Below the pieces are notes generated by a model that was given only the letters and a program-made list of their open reading frames with translations, was not told where the DNA came from and searched no databases. Below, piece by piece: positions 41,548 to 49,311 of a stretch of DNA of 64,000 nucleotides (its first letter is position 1; the number at the start of each line of letters is the position of its first letter). This stretch comes from DASPSM01 sp963800135 (GTDB lineage Bacteria > Planctomycetota > Planctomycetia > Planctomycetales > Planctomycetaceae). The stretch lies in the NCBI GenBank assembly GCA_963800135.1, contig CAWCZR010000012.1, forward strand, positions 62,001 to 126,000. The letters are read 5' to 3'. The translations under genes were made by a program, and so were the position numbers.

Positions 41548-44418
41548 GTGATCTCGAACCGCAAACTCGTCTCGAAGGCGGCTTCGCAAAGCCCCTGGCC
41601 CGGTCTCTTCTGTTGCTTGATCGGCATCGCTTGCCTCTTGGCAAGGTCCGCTGTTTCTGCCGCTCAGAATCCAGCCGCGGTTGCCGCATCGTCGGGGCCG
41701 ACGGTCGAGATCGAGTCGCTCCATCTGGGATCGATTTATTCCTATTACAACCCGCCCGCCGGGACCCGGTTTCTCGCCGTTCAGATTAAGGTCACCAATC
41801 ACGATTCCAAGCCGCTCGCCATTCGCACTCAGGACGTGGTGCTGCACTCTGACGGCACAGATTACAAGCAGCGAGACCCGGTCGGCGCACTGCGTAACAG
41901 CGCGTTCCAAGTCCGCGGACGTAGCGTGGCCGTCGGCAAGATGCAGCCAACAACCGAGCTGCAGGTTCCTCCGGGCGAATCGGCGGAGAAGTGGCTGGTC
42001 TTCGGCGGGCTGCCTCCGGGCAATCAAGTCCCGTCACTCGTGCTGCGAATCGCCGCCGCCGGCGCCGCGCAGGAAATCGACTTGAACGAAGCGGCGCGGC
42101 GTCAGATGAAGCTAACGGTCGAACGGATCGGCCCCCGCGGCTGCCTCGCCCTGTTGACCGTTGGCGGCGAACTCAACACGGTGAACATCGGCAGCCTCGT
42201 CGGCACACTGGAATCGCTGGTCGCGCAAAAGGTCGTGCGGGCGGTGATCCGCTTCGATCGGTCGGTGCCCCAGCTCGACGGTCAGATTCTCAGCTGGCTG
42301 CAGCAGGGGGCGTTTCTGGCCGGCCGCGGCGAAAACAACAACATGCAGCTCCCCCTCTTCCCCGCCGCCCTGCGGGAGTTGCATTTGGCGCGGCTGCCTA
42401 ATCACTCGGCCGAAAACCTCCAGGGGGCCGCAGGTGACGAGCCGCGGATTCACCAACGCGACGCGGTCGCCGTGCGGGCGGCGCTCAAGTCGGCCATCGA
42501 GTCCCTCCCCCGGGCCGAGCTGCTGGCCGAAATCGAAAAAGGACATCCGCTCGTGCGGCCGGTCGCGCTCGCAGACGGCGGCAGCCGACTGACGTCCGAG
42601 GACCTGCCGCTCGTGCTGCGATTTGCCGACGGCAACGACGTGAAGATGCAACTGGCCGCGATCACGGCGCTGCGGCACTTCGGCGAGCCGGCCGCCATCG
42701 ACAAGCTGCTCTTCTACGCGCGGCGGAATGTCGAGCCCACCGTTTCCGCGGCGATCGAAAGCCTGGCCGCTTCGCGTTATGCGGTGGCCCACCAGGCGCT
42801 CTTGGACGTGTTGAAGAAGGAGCATCCGGCCTCGCGACGGATCATCGTGCGCGTGCTGGCCAAGTATCCGCGGCCGCTCTGGTCCGACACGATCTATTCG
42901 TTCATCAGCGATCCCGATCCCAGCGTGGCCGTCGAAGCCCTGCGTGCCCTGGTGGAAACGGGCCATCCGCGGCTGTTGGATTTGCTCAAGGACGCCCTCG
43001 CCCGCGGCACGCCGCCGGTCCGGGAGGAAGCCTTTCAGCTGTTATCGAAGCGGAGCGATCCGCAGAGCGAAGAGCTGGCTCTCGAATATGCGCTGCACGC
43101 TATGAAGTCGGGCGCTCCCAACACAAACGTTTACGAACTTTTGACCCGGACGAAGGATCCGCGGGCGATTCCGCTGTTGCTGCACGAACTCGATCGGGTG
43201 ACCGGCAACCGTTCGCAAATCATCAACGTGCTGGCGCAAATTGGCGACCAGTCGGCAGCGGAGGCGCTGGCGGCCAAATACCCGACGCTTTCGGATCGCG
43301 ACAAAGCGTCGACCTTGAACGCGCTACAGACGCTCAAATCGCCGCACTTCCGTCGCTTTGCCGGCGAGGCGCTGATGCGGGGCGACACGTCGCTCGTGAG
43401 CACGGCCATCATCGGACTGCAAAACGACGGCGGCCCGCAGGCTGTGCAACTGCTGGTGAACGCCTTGGAATCGTCCAAAAATCTCACGATCTGGTCCTAT
43501 ATTACGAATGCCCTGGCGAACTTCGGCACAACCGAAGCGAAGGTGGCTTTGCAGCGGGCCCGCGACTCCGACAATCCGCGAAAGCGCAAACTGGCGCTGG
43601 AAGCGCTGCGGCAAATGAGCCAGCGGTCCCCCGGCTATCCAGCATTTCTCACCGCTCGACAGTCGGCACAGAGCGAACGCTGGGAGGAGGCGATTTCGCA
43701 CTACGCCGCCGCCATCGAGCTCGACCCCGAATTGTCCGACGCCTATTCCGGTCGCGGTCACGCATTTTTGCAGGTCAAAAAGCTGGCCGAGGCACACAAG
43801 GATTTCATCAAGGCGGTCGAGCTCGACCCGTATAGCGCGGAAGGCGTGAGCGGATTGGGCATCTGCCTGGTGATGGAAGGCGACGTCGCGGGGGGCACGA
43901 AGACCATCGAAGACTCACGCGCCAAACTCAGCGACGATTTCGTGTTCACGTACAACGCGGCCTGTGTCTACGGGCGAGCGGTCGAGCAAACGTCGAAGCT
44001 TCTCCCTTCGCCCGAACGGGAGAAGAAGACCACGACGTTTCGCAAGCAGGCGCTCAGCGATCTGCAGCTCTCCGTGAAGCTCGGCTTTCCCGACATCGAT
44101 TGGATGAAGAAGGACGCCGACCTCGAGTCGCTGCACGGCCTCACGGAATTCAAGCGGATCGTGTCGCCCGACGAGAAGCACGGCCCCGACGAGAATCCGG
44201 GCGACGACAATAACGGCGATCCGAAGACCCCCGCCGCCGACTCCGCCGGCAAGGGCGCGGCGGCCAAGATACGGGCCGGAAAGCACACCTCGCCCAAGGC
44301 CGCAGCGCAGAAGACCGCTTCGCGAAAGCCCGAAGAGGGCGCCGAGAATCGAGGCGGGCGATCGACGACCGACGATGCGATCCGGGCCGACCTGATGTTC
44401 GAGGACGCGCGGCCTTAG
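41548..44418 (+). CDS. Exported HEAT-repeat and TPR protein
   Basis: A protein of about 956 residues, exported through a signal peptide (WPGLFCCLIGIACLLARSAV). I use GTG 41548; a TTG at 41536 is possible. Residues 45-165 resemble DUF4352-type beta-sandwiches (GTRFLAVQIKVTNHDSKPLA). A second domain precedes HEAT repeats at about 345-700, recognisable as 'VSAAIESLAASRYAVAHQAL' and 'VAVEALRALVETGHPRLLDL' helix pairs. TPR units follow near 710-800 (WEEAISHYAAAIELDPELSD, AHKDFIKAVELDPYSAEGVS). The last ~100 residues are a Lys/Ala/Asp-rich disordered tail. A scaffold or interaction protein in the periplasm is the likely class; partner unknown. Confidence 0.78.
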   Translation: MISNRKLVSKAASQSPWPGLFCCLIGIACLLARSAVSAAQNPAAVAASSGPTVEIESLHLGSIYSYYNPPAGTRFLAVQIKVTNHDSKPLAIRTQDVVLHSDGTDYKQRDPVGALRNSAFQVRGRSVAVGKMQPTTELQVPPGESAEKWLVFGGLPPGNQVPSLVLRIAAAGAAQEIDLNEAARRQMKLTVERIGPRGCLALLTVGGELNTVNIGSLVGTLESLVAQKVVRAVIRFDRSVPQLDGQILSWLQQGAFLAGRGENNNMQLPLFPAALRELHLARLPNHSAENLQGAAGDEPRIHQRDAVAVRAALKSAIESLPRAELLAEIEKGHPLVRPVALADGGSRLTSEDLPLVLRFADGNDVKMQLAAITALRHFGEPAAIDKLLFYARRNVEPTVSAAIESLAASRYAVAHQALLDVLKKEHPASRRIIVRVLAKYPRPLWSDTIYSFISDPDPSVAVEALRALVETGHPRLLDLLKDALARGTPPVREEAFQLLSKRSDPQSEELALEYALHAMKSGAPNTNVYELLTRTKDPRAIPLLLHELDRVTGNRSQIINVLAQIGDQSAAEALAAKYPTLSDRDKASTLNALQTLKSPHFRRFAGEALMRGDTSLVSTAIIGLQNDGGPQAVQLLVNALESSKNLTIWSYITNALANFGTTEAKVALQRARDSDNPRKRKLALEALRQMSQRSPGYPAFLTARQSAQSERWEEAISHYAAAIELDPELSDAYSGRGHAFLQVKKLAEAHKDFIKAVELDPYSAEGVSGLGICLVMEGDVAGGTKTIEDSRAKLSDDFVFTYNAACVYGRAVEQTSKLLPSPEREKKTTTFRKQALSDLQLSVKLGFPDIDWMKKDADLESLHGLTEFKRIVSPDEKHGPDENPGDDNNGDPKTPAADSAGKGAAAKIRAGKHTSPKAAAQKTASRKPEEGAENRGGRSTTDDAIRADLMFEDARP

Positions 44419-44484
44419 TCCGGCCGCTCGGAACGTCAACCGCAGCAAGCCTTGGTCGGGAGCCGCAGCGAAGGGATTGTGCCG

Positions 44485-45066
44485 ATGGTTTATCTCGACC
44501 GCATCTACACCAAGAGCGGCGACAAGGGACAGACATCGCTCGGCGACGGCTCGCGCATTCCCAAGACCGACAGCCGCATCGTGGCGTACGGCACCGTCGA
44601 CGAGCTCAACTCGCTGATCGGCGTCGTCGTCGCCGCGGGAACTCCAGAGCCCGTGGCTTCGGGGCTCAAGCACATTCAGAACGACCTGTTCGACGTGGGA
44701 GCCGATCTCTGCGTTCCGGTCGCTTCGGGAACCGAGGCCGAGGGGCATTTGCGGGTGACCCCGGAGCAAGTGACCCAATTGGAACGGTGGATCGACGGAG
44801 CGACGGACCAGCTCCAACCGCTGAAAAGTTTTGTGCTGCCGGGAGGCACCACCGCGTCGGCACATCTGCACTTGGCGCACACCGTCTGTCGCCGCGCCGA
44901 GATTAAGATTTTGCTGCTGGCTGAGTCGACTCCCATCAATCCGCAGGTGACGATCTATCTCAATCGCCTCTCCGATTTGCTCTTCGTCTGGGCGCGGCTT
45001 TGCAACGACGCGGGCCAGAGCGACGTCCTCTGGGTGCCGGGCAAATTCCGCACTCCTTCGCCTTGA
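44485..45066 (+). CDS. Cob(I)alamin adenosyltransferase, PduO type
   Basis: A 193-residue enzyme that transfers the adenosyl group of ATP to cob(I)alamin to make coenzyme B12. ATG 44485 is chosen because the family begins at MVYLDRIYTKSGDKGQTSLG, with TKSGDKGQT as the nucleotide-binding N-terminus. Other family segments: RIVAYGTVDELNSLIGVVVA, IQNDLFDVGADLCVP, VLPGGTTASAHLHLAHTVCR with the catalytic Arg, and NRLSDLLFVWARLCNDA at the C-terminus. The length is normal. No cobalamin biosynthesis or B12-dependent mutase gene is in the window. Confidence 0.95.
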   Translation: MVYLDRIYTKSGDKGQTSLGDGSRIPKTDSRIVAYGTVDELNSLIGVVVAAGTPEPVASGLKHIQNDLFDVGADLCVPVASGTEAEGHLRVTPEQVTQLERWIDGATDQLQPLKSFVLPGGTTASAHLHLAHTVCRRAEIKILLLAESTPINPQVTIYLNRLSDLLFVWARLCNDAGQSDVLWVPGKFRTPSP

Positions 45067-45236
45067 GAGCCGCGCACGCAGTCAGCGGTGCCTTTTGTCT
45101 CTTCGCGTCTTCCGCCACGCAGGCCGCGTCGCGCGGCTTGCGAGCGACCGGCGCAGCAGCTAGTTTTGAGGGTCCCACGCCGCCTTTCATTCGCCTCCCC
45201 CGGATCCCATTCCGCAGTATTTAGAGCAGGATTTGC

Positions 45237-46658
45237 ATGCAACGACTCGTTTTGCGCGGGAATCACCACGGACGCTTCGTCGTCGCCCCGCCAAGCTTAT
45301 TGGGACTGGCCCTCTGCGCCGTCTTCACCATCGCAGGGTGCGGACCCCCGCAGCCGAAGACCGAAGCTCCAACGGCGACCTCTGACGCGCCAGCCGCACC
45401 CGCTGGCGGCACCGAGACCAAAGGTGGCGCCCCACCTGCGACGAACACCGCCGGCGGTGGCGAGACTGCCGAGGCTCCGGCGAAAGCCGACAATCCGGCC
45501 GACGTCGCCGCGCTCAAGGCGGCCGGCGCCCAACTGCGGTCCTCCGGCGGTTCGGTCATCGCTGTCGATCTCTCCGAACAGAACGGTACGGACGAGATCC
45601 TGCTCCATCTGAAGGGCCTGCCCGCCCTGCGGCAATTGATCCTCGCCGGGCCGTCCTATTCACCCGAGGGCCTGGCACATCTGGGCGAGGTCGTGCAGCT
45701 CAAACGGCTGGAACTCGAGGCGACGCGGACCAACGATGCGGTGCTCGCCGCGCTCAAACCGCTCGTGAATCTCGAATTGATCAAACTGTTCAAGACCGAC
45801 GTCCGCGACGAGGGCCTCAAAAACCTGGGCGCGCTTGTGCGGCTGAAAGACGTCGACTTGCGCCGCACGCTCACCGGCGACCCGGGCGTCGCCAACTTGA
45901 AGGGCCTCGACAACCTCAAGGCGCTCAAGCTGCAGGACACCCGCGTGACCGAAGCGTGTCTCGATGACGTCAGCAGCCTGCCGCGACTCGAGGGGCTCGG
46001 CCTCTCGGGCACGAACTTCGGCGATTCGGCTCTCAAAAAGATCGGCAAGCTGACCAGGCTCCGCAGCCTACAGCTCGACGACACGCTGATCACCGATGCG
46101 GGCCTCGCCAATCTGGAAGGGCTCACCAAGCTCGACGTTCTGCATCTGCGGCGGACGCACGTCGGCGACGCGGGGCTGGCGCACATCGCCGGCCTTTCCA
46201 AAATGCGCGTGCTGATGCTGCGCGACACGCTCGTCGGCGACGCCGGCATTGCTCACCTGGCCGGCATGTCCAATCTCGATACGCTGGAGATCAGCGAAAC
46301 GCAGGTGGGCAACAAGGGGCTAGCCACGCTGGGCGGTCTGAAAAAACTGGCCCGCCTCGAGATTTGGAAAACGCAGATCACGGCGGCCGGCATGGGTGCG
46401 TTCAAAGATCTGACGAACCTCGTCGAGCTCAACCTCGACAGCTGCGAAATTTCCGACGACAGCTTGAAAAACCTCGAAGGGCTCAAGCGGCTGGAAAACC
46501 TCAATCTGTCGAGCACGCCGATCAGCGATGCGGGTCTTGACCACCTCAAAGGGCTGACGGCATTGCGGTCCCTCGATCTGAGCAACGCCGGCGACATCAC
46601 CGAAGAGGGCACCGAGAAACTCAAGAAGTCGCTCCCCGAGTGCCACATCAAACATTGA
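45237..46658 (+). CDS. Leucine-rich-repeat lipoprotein
   Basis: A 473-residue lipoprotein with lipobox IAGC near residue 35 (LLGLALCAVFTIAGCGPP), then about 60 Ala/Thr/Pro/Gly-rich residues. LRR units cover about residues 125-470, each roughly 24-25 long with the form LxxLxxLxLxxTxIxDxGLxxL (for example LKRLELEATRTNDAVLAAL and LTRLRSLQLDDTLITDAGLA). I count at least 13 repeats. Such bacterial 'GALA-like' LRR proteins serve as protein-binding surfaces at the cell envelope. No enzyme domain is present. It lies before the PQQ-like gene with a short gap and may belong to the same transcription unit. Confidence 0.92.
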   Translation: MQRLVLRGNHHGRFVVAPPSLLGLALCAVFTIAGCGPPQPKTEAPTATSDAPAAPAGGTETKGGAPPATNTAGGGETAEAPAKADNPADVAALKAAGAQLRSSGGSVIAVDLSEQNGTDEILLHLKGLPALRQLILAGPSYSPEGLAHLGEVVQLKRLELEATRTNDAVLAALKPLVNLELIKLFKTDVRDEGLKNLGALVRLKDVDLRRTLTGDPGVANLKGLDNLKALKLQDTRVTEACLDDVSSLPRLEGLGLSGTNFGDSALKKIGKLTRLRSLQLDDTLITDAGLANLEGLTKLDVLHLRRTHVGDAGLAHIAGLSKMRVLMLRDTLVGDAGIAHLAGMSNLDTLEISETQVGNKGLATLGGLKKLARLEIWKTQITAAGMGAFKDLTNLVELNLDSCEISDDSLKNLEGLKRLENLNLSSTPISDAGLDHLKGLTALRSLDLSNAGDITEEGTEKLKKSLPECHIKH

Positions 46659-46686
46659 TCGCGCCCGACTACGGAAGGTGTTTCCC

Positions 46687-47448
46687 GTGCGGCGACTTTG
46701 CTTGTTGACGATCGGAGCGTTGGCCGCCGCAATTGGGGCGATAGCCGGCGCGGCGCGTGCCGACTCGTGGCCGCAGTTTCGTGGTCCCAACGGTTCGGGC
46801 CGGCCGACCGTCGACGCGCCGCTGCCAGCGGAATTCGGTCCCAGCAAGAACGTGGTGTGGGTGACCGAGCTTCCTGGCGGACACTCCTCACCCGTCGTCG
46901 TCGCCGACCGCATCCTTCTGACGGCCGAGCGCGACAAGCACCTGCTGACGCTCGCCCTCGAGCGCGCCACCGGCAAGGTTCTTTGGGAGCGTGACGCAAA
47001 CAACGAGCGATTGGAGGAAATTCACCACATCGGCAGCCATGCGCAGGCGTCGCCGGCGGCCGACAGCGAACGGGTGGTGACCTTCTTCGGCTCGTCGGGG
47101 CTCTGCTGCTACGACCATTGTGGCAAGCTGTTGTGGAAGCTGCCGTTGGGCCCGTTCAAGAACAACTACGGCGCGGGCAGCTCGCCGATTCTGGTCGGCA
47201 ATCTGGTGATTTTGAACCAGGACCATGACATCGATTCGTTTTTGCTGGCCGTCGACAAGCAAAGCGGAAAGGTCGTGTGGAAAGCCGACCGGTCCGAGTT
47301 TCCCCGCGGGTTCTCCACGCCCATCGTCTGGAGCAACGAAGGCCAACGCGAGATCGTGGTGTCCGGCGGGCTCCGCGTCTGCGGCTACGATTCCGCGCGG
47401 GGCGCGAACTCTGGACGGTTCGCGGTTCCGCGCGAACGTGCAGCATGA
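46687..47448 (+). CDS. PQQ-like beta-propeller protein, N-terminal part
   Basis: First half of an exported beta-propeller protein. I use GTG 46687, with GGAAGG about 8 bases upstream; a GTG at 46678 overlaps that site. The signal (LTIGALAAAIGAIAGAARA) is followed by DSWPQFRGPNGSGRPTVD, the classic start of planctomycete 'PQQ-binding-like' proteins. Blades follow (SSPVVVADRILLTAERDKHL, ASPAADSERVVTFFGSSGLC, AVDKQSGKVVWKADRSEFP). At 47399-47402 a run of four G appears to be one short; beyond it this frame leaves the family and stops at 47448. Confidence 0.85.
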   Translation: MRRLCLLTIGALAAAIGAIAGAARADSWPQFRGPNGSGRPTVDAPLPAEFGPSKNVVWVTELPGGHSSPVVVADRILLTAERDKHLLTLALERATGKVLWERDANNERLEEIHHIGSHAQASPAADSERVVTFFGSSGLCCYDHCGKLLWKLPLGPFKNNYGAGSSPILVGNLVILNQDHDIDSFLLAVDKQSGKVVWKADRSEFPRGFSTPIVWSNEGQREIVVSGGLRVCGYDSARGANSGRFAVPRERAA

Positions 47449-48122
47449 CGCCGGTCGTCGGCAGCGACGGCACGCTCTTCGTCACCGAGTGGACGCCCGG
47501 CGGCGACGAAACCGATCATATCGTGGCCGATCCGTTTGAGGAAATGGCCGCCCGCTACGACGCCAACAAGAACAACCAGCTCGAGCGAAACGAGCTTCCC
47601 CCCGGTCCGCTGGCGAGCCGCTTCGACCAGATCGACCGCAACAAGGACGGCCACATCACGGCCCGCGAATACGAGTGGGCCCGCAATATCTTCAACTCCG
47701 CGCAGAACGCGACGCTGGCGATCAGCCCCGGCGCTCGCGGCGAGGCGACCGAGTCGCACGTCCGCTGGCGCTACGCGAAGAACCTGCCCTACATCCCCTC
47801 CCCCGTGTTCGATGGCGGCCATCTGTACATGGTCAAGAACGGCGGGATCGTATCGTGCGTCGACGCGACCAGCGGCCGGTTGCTCAAGCAAAAGCGAGCG
47901 CCCGCCTCGCACGACTATTACAGTTCGCCCGTGATCGGCGACGGCAAGCTGCTCGTGGTGGACGTTGACGGCGGCGCGACCCTGTTCTCCGCCACGCCCG
48001 AGCTCAAGGTGATCTCGACGGCCGACTTCGACGAGGCGACGTACGCGACGCCGGCGCTGGTCGATGGCCGGATTTATCTCCGCACAAGCAAACGGCTTTA
48101 CTGCTTCGGCAACTCGCGCTGA
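47403..48122 (+). CDS. PQQ-like beta-propeller protein with EF-hands, C-terminal part
   Basis: Continuation of the same protein after the frameshift (ARG.RELWTVRGSARTCSMTPV). Two EF-hand calcium loops sit between blades: RYDANKNNQLERNELP and IDRNKDGHITAREYEW. The remaining blades are PYIPSPVFDGGHLYMVKNGG, YYSSPVIGDGKLLVVDVDGG and YATPALVDGRIYLRTSKRLY. The first ATG in this frame is at 47445. The full protein is about 478 residues. The EF-hands suggest calcium-stabilised structure. The last 25 bases overlap the convergent rmlD gene. Confidence 0.85.
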   Translation, partial: RELWTVRGSARTCSMTPVVGSDGTLFVTEWTPGGDETDHIVADPFEEMAARYDANKNNQLERNELPPGPLASRFDQIDRNKDGHITAREYEWARNIFNSAQNATLAISPGARGEATESHVRWRYAKNLPYIPSPVFDGGHLYMVKNGGIVSCVDATSGRLLKQKRAPASHDYYSSPVIGDGKLLVVDVDGGATLFSATPELKVISTADFDEATYATPALVDGRIYLRTSKRLYCFGNSR

Positions 48123-49012
48123 GCCGTTCTTCGCAGCTCGGCGGGAAACGAATAGTCCCCGACGATCTGCGGCACGTAGTGGACCAGTGCGTCTTGCCAG
48201 GTCGGCAGCGAGGAGCCGATCGTCGCTGCCAGCTTGGAGCAGTCGAGCACGCTGTAGGCCGGGCGTTTGGCCTTTTGCGGAAAGTCTCGCGAGGGAATCG
48301 CGGCCACGGCCACGTCGAGTCCGGCCGCCCGAAAGATTTCGCAGGCGAAGCCGTGCCAGGTCGTCGCCCCCGAGTTGGTCGCGTGATACAGGCCGAAGCG
48401 ACGACTCTCGAGCAGCCTCCAGATTGCCACGGCAACGTCGGCCGCGTAACTGGGAGTGCAGTGCTGATCGTCGACCACCTTGAGCGGCCGCCCCTCGGCC
48501 GCCATGCGGAGCATCGTCCGCACAAAGTTCCCCTTGCCCGCCGATTGGGCACGACCGTAGAGGCCGCAGGTGCGGACGACAAAATGCGCCGGACACTCCG
48601 CTTGCACAAGCTCCTCGCCTGCCAGCTTGCTCTTGGCGTAGACGCTGGCTGGCGCAGGCGACTCGGTTTCGACGTGCGGCGTGCGACCTGGAGAATCAGT
48701 GAAGACGTAGTCGGTGCTCACGTGCACGAGTATGGCATTTTGGGCCGCGCACCAACGTGCGAGGTTCTGTGGTCCTAGCGCGTTGACGGCGTACGCAAGT
48801 TCGGGCTCGTCCTCCGCCCGATCGACAAAGTTGTACGCGGCCGCATTGATGACCCAATCGGCCCGGGCCTTCGTCAGCGCAGACTCGACGCTGGTCATTT
48901 CGCGAATCTCGATATCCGCGTGGCCTAACGGCACAAGCGACACCGCGGCCGGACGGCTGGCGGCAAGCGCCGTTCCCAATTGGCCGGCTGCGCCGACGAG
49001 GGCAACTTTCAT
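48098..49012 (-). CDS. rfbD: dTDP-4-dehydrorhamnose reductase (RmlD/RfbD-like)
   Basis: A 304-residue short-chain dehydrogenase-type enzyme of the RmlD family, which reduces dTDP-4-dehydrorhamnose in L-rhamnose synthesis. ATG 49012 gives the Rossmann start MKVALVGAAGQLGTALA. Other family segments are WVINAAAYNFVDRAEDEPEL, LVHVSTDYVFTDSPG, the catalytic Tyr/Lys in SVYAKSKLAGEELVQ, and VRTCGLYGR with the late TPSYAADVA. No other rml gene is adjacent, so another nucleotide-sugar substrate is possible. Its stop lies within the 3' end of the convergent PQQ-like gene (25-base overlap). Confidence 0.88.
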   Translation of the reverse strand: MKVALVGAAGQLGTALAASRPAAVSLVPLGHADIEIREMTSVESALTKARADWVINAAAYNFVDRAEDEPELAYAVNALGPQNLARWCAAQNAILVHVSTDYVFTDSPGRTPHVETESPAPASVYAKSKLAGEELVQAECPAHFVVRTCGLYGRAQSAGKGNFVRTMLRMAAEGRPLKVVDDQHCTPSYAADVAVAIWRLLESRRFGLYHATNSGATTWHGFACEIFRAAGLDVAVAAIPSRDFPQKAKRPAYSVLDCSKLAATIGSSLPTWQDALVHYVPQIVGDYSFPAELRRTAQRELPKQ

Positions 49013-49205
49013 GGAACTCTCTCTACGCCGCACGGCAATAGCTTCGCAGGCCAAGTGTCAGCGGATTCAGCGTCGATTCAGTTAAGCGCTCGGTCGATGA
49101 CAAAGGTGAACGAGCGCGCCCTCTTCGCACCACGTCAGGAAGATTTTTGACCTCAAAATCGCGGAAAGACGCGGCACTTGTGACCAATCCGTCATCTCGA
49201 CGTGT

Positions 49206-49251
49206 TGGTTCGGAACCTTTGGTTCCGGGACCGGTTTAAAGAGTATAGAAT
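49206..49251 (+). promoter_or_regulatory. Putative promoter with operator-like palindrome
   Basis: A perfect inverted repeat, CGGAACC-TTT-GGTTCCG (49211-49227), extended by outer GGTTC and GGACC half-matches, lies just upstream of TAGAAT (49246-49251). The repeat occupies the expected -35 region (spacing about 18 bases). The start of the DUF1549 gene is 60 bases further on. This fits a repressor or activator site at the promoter; the factor is unknown. Confidence 0.5.
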
Positions 49252-49311
49252 CGCTTAGTGGCCACACGAGCAAACGACCGATTTTGAAACGTTTGTTCAC
49301 TGGAGCATTTC

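Noticed and set aside
42112..42966. Minus-strand frame opposite the HEAT/TPR gene
   Set aside because: It mirrors the codons of the HEAT region and has no independent start signal or motif.
49082..49300. Short minus-strand open frame upstream of the DUF1549 gene
   Set aside because: It covers the palindrome and -10 element of that gene and has no protein-like pattern.
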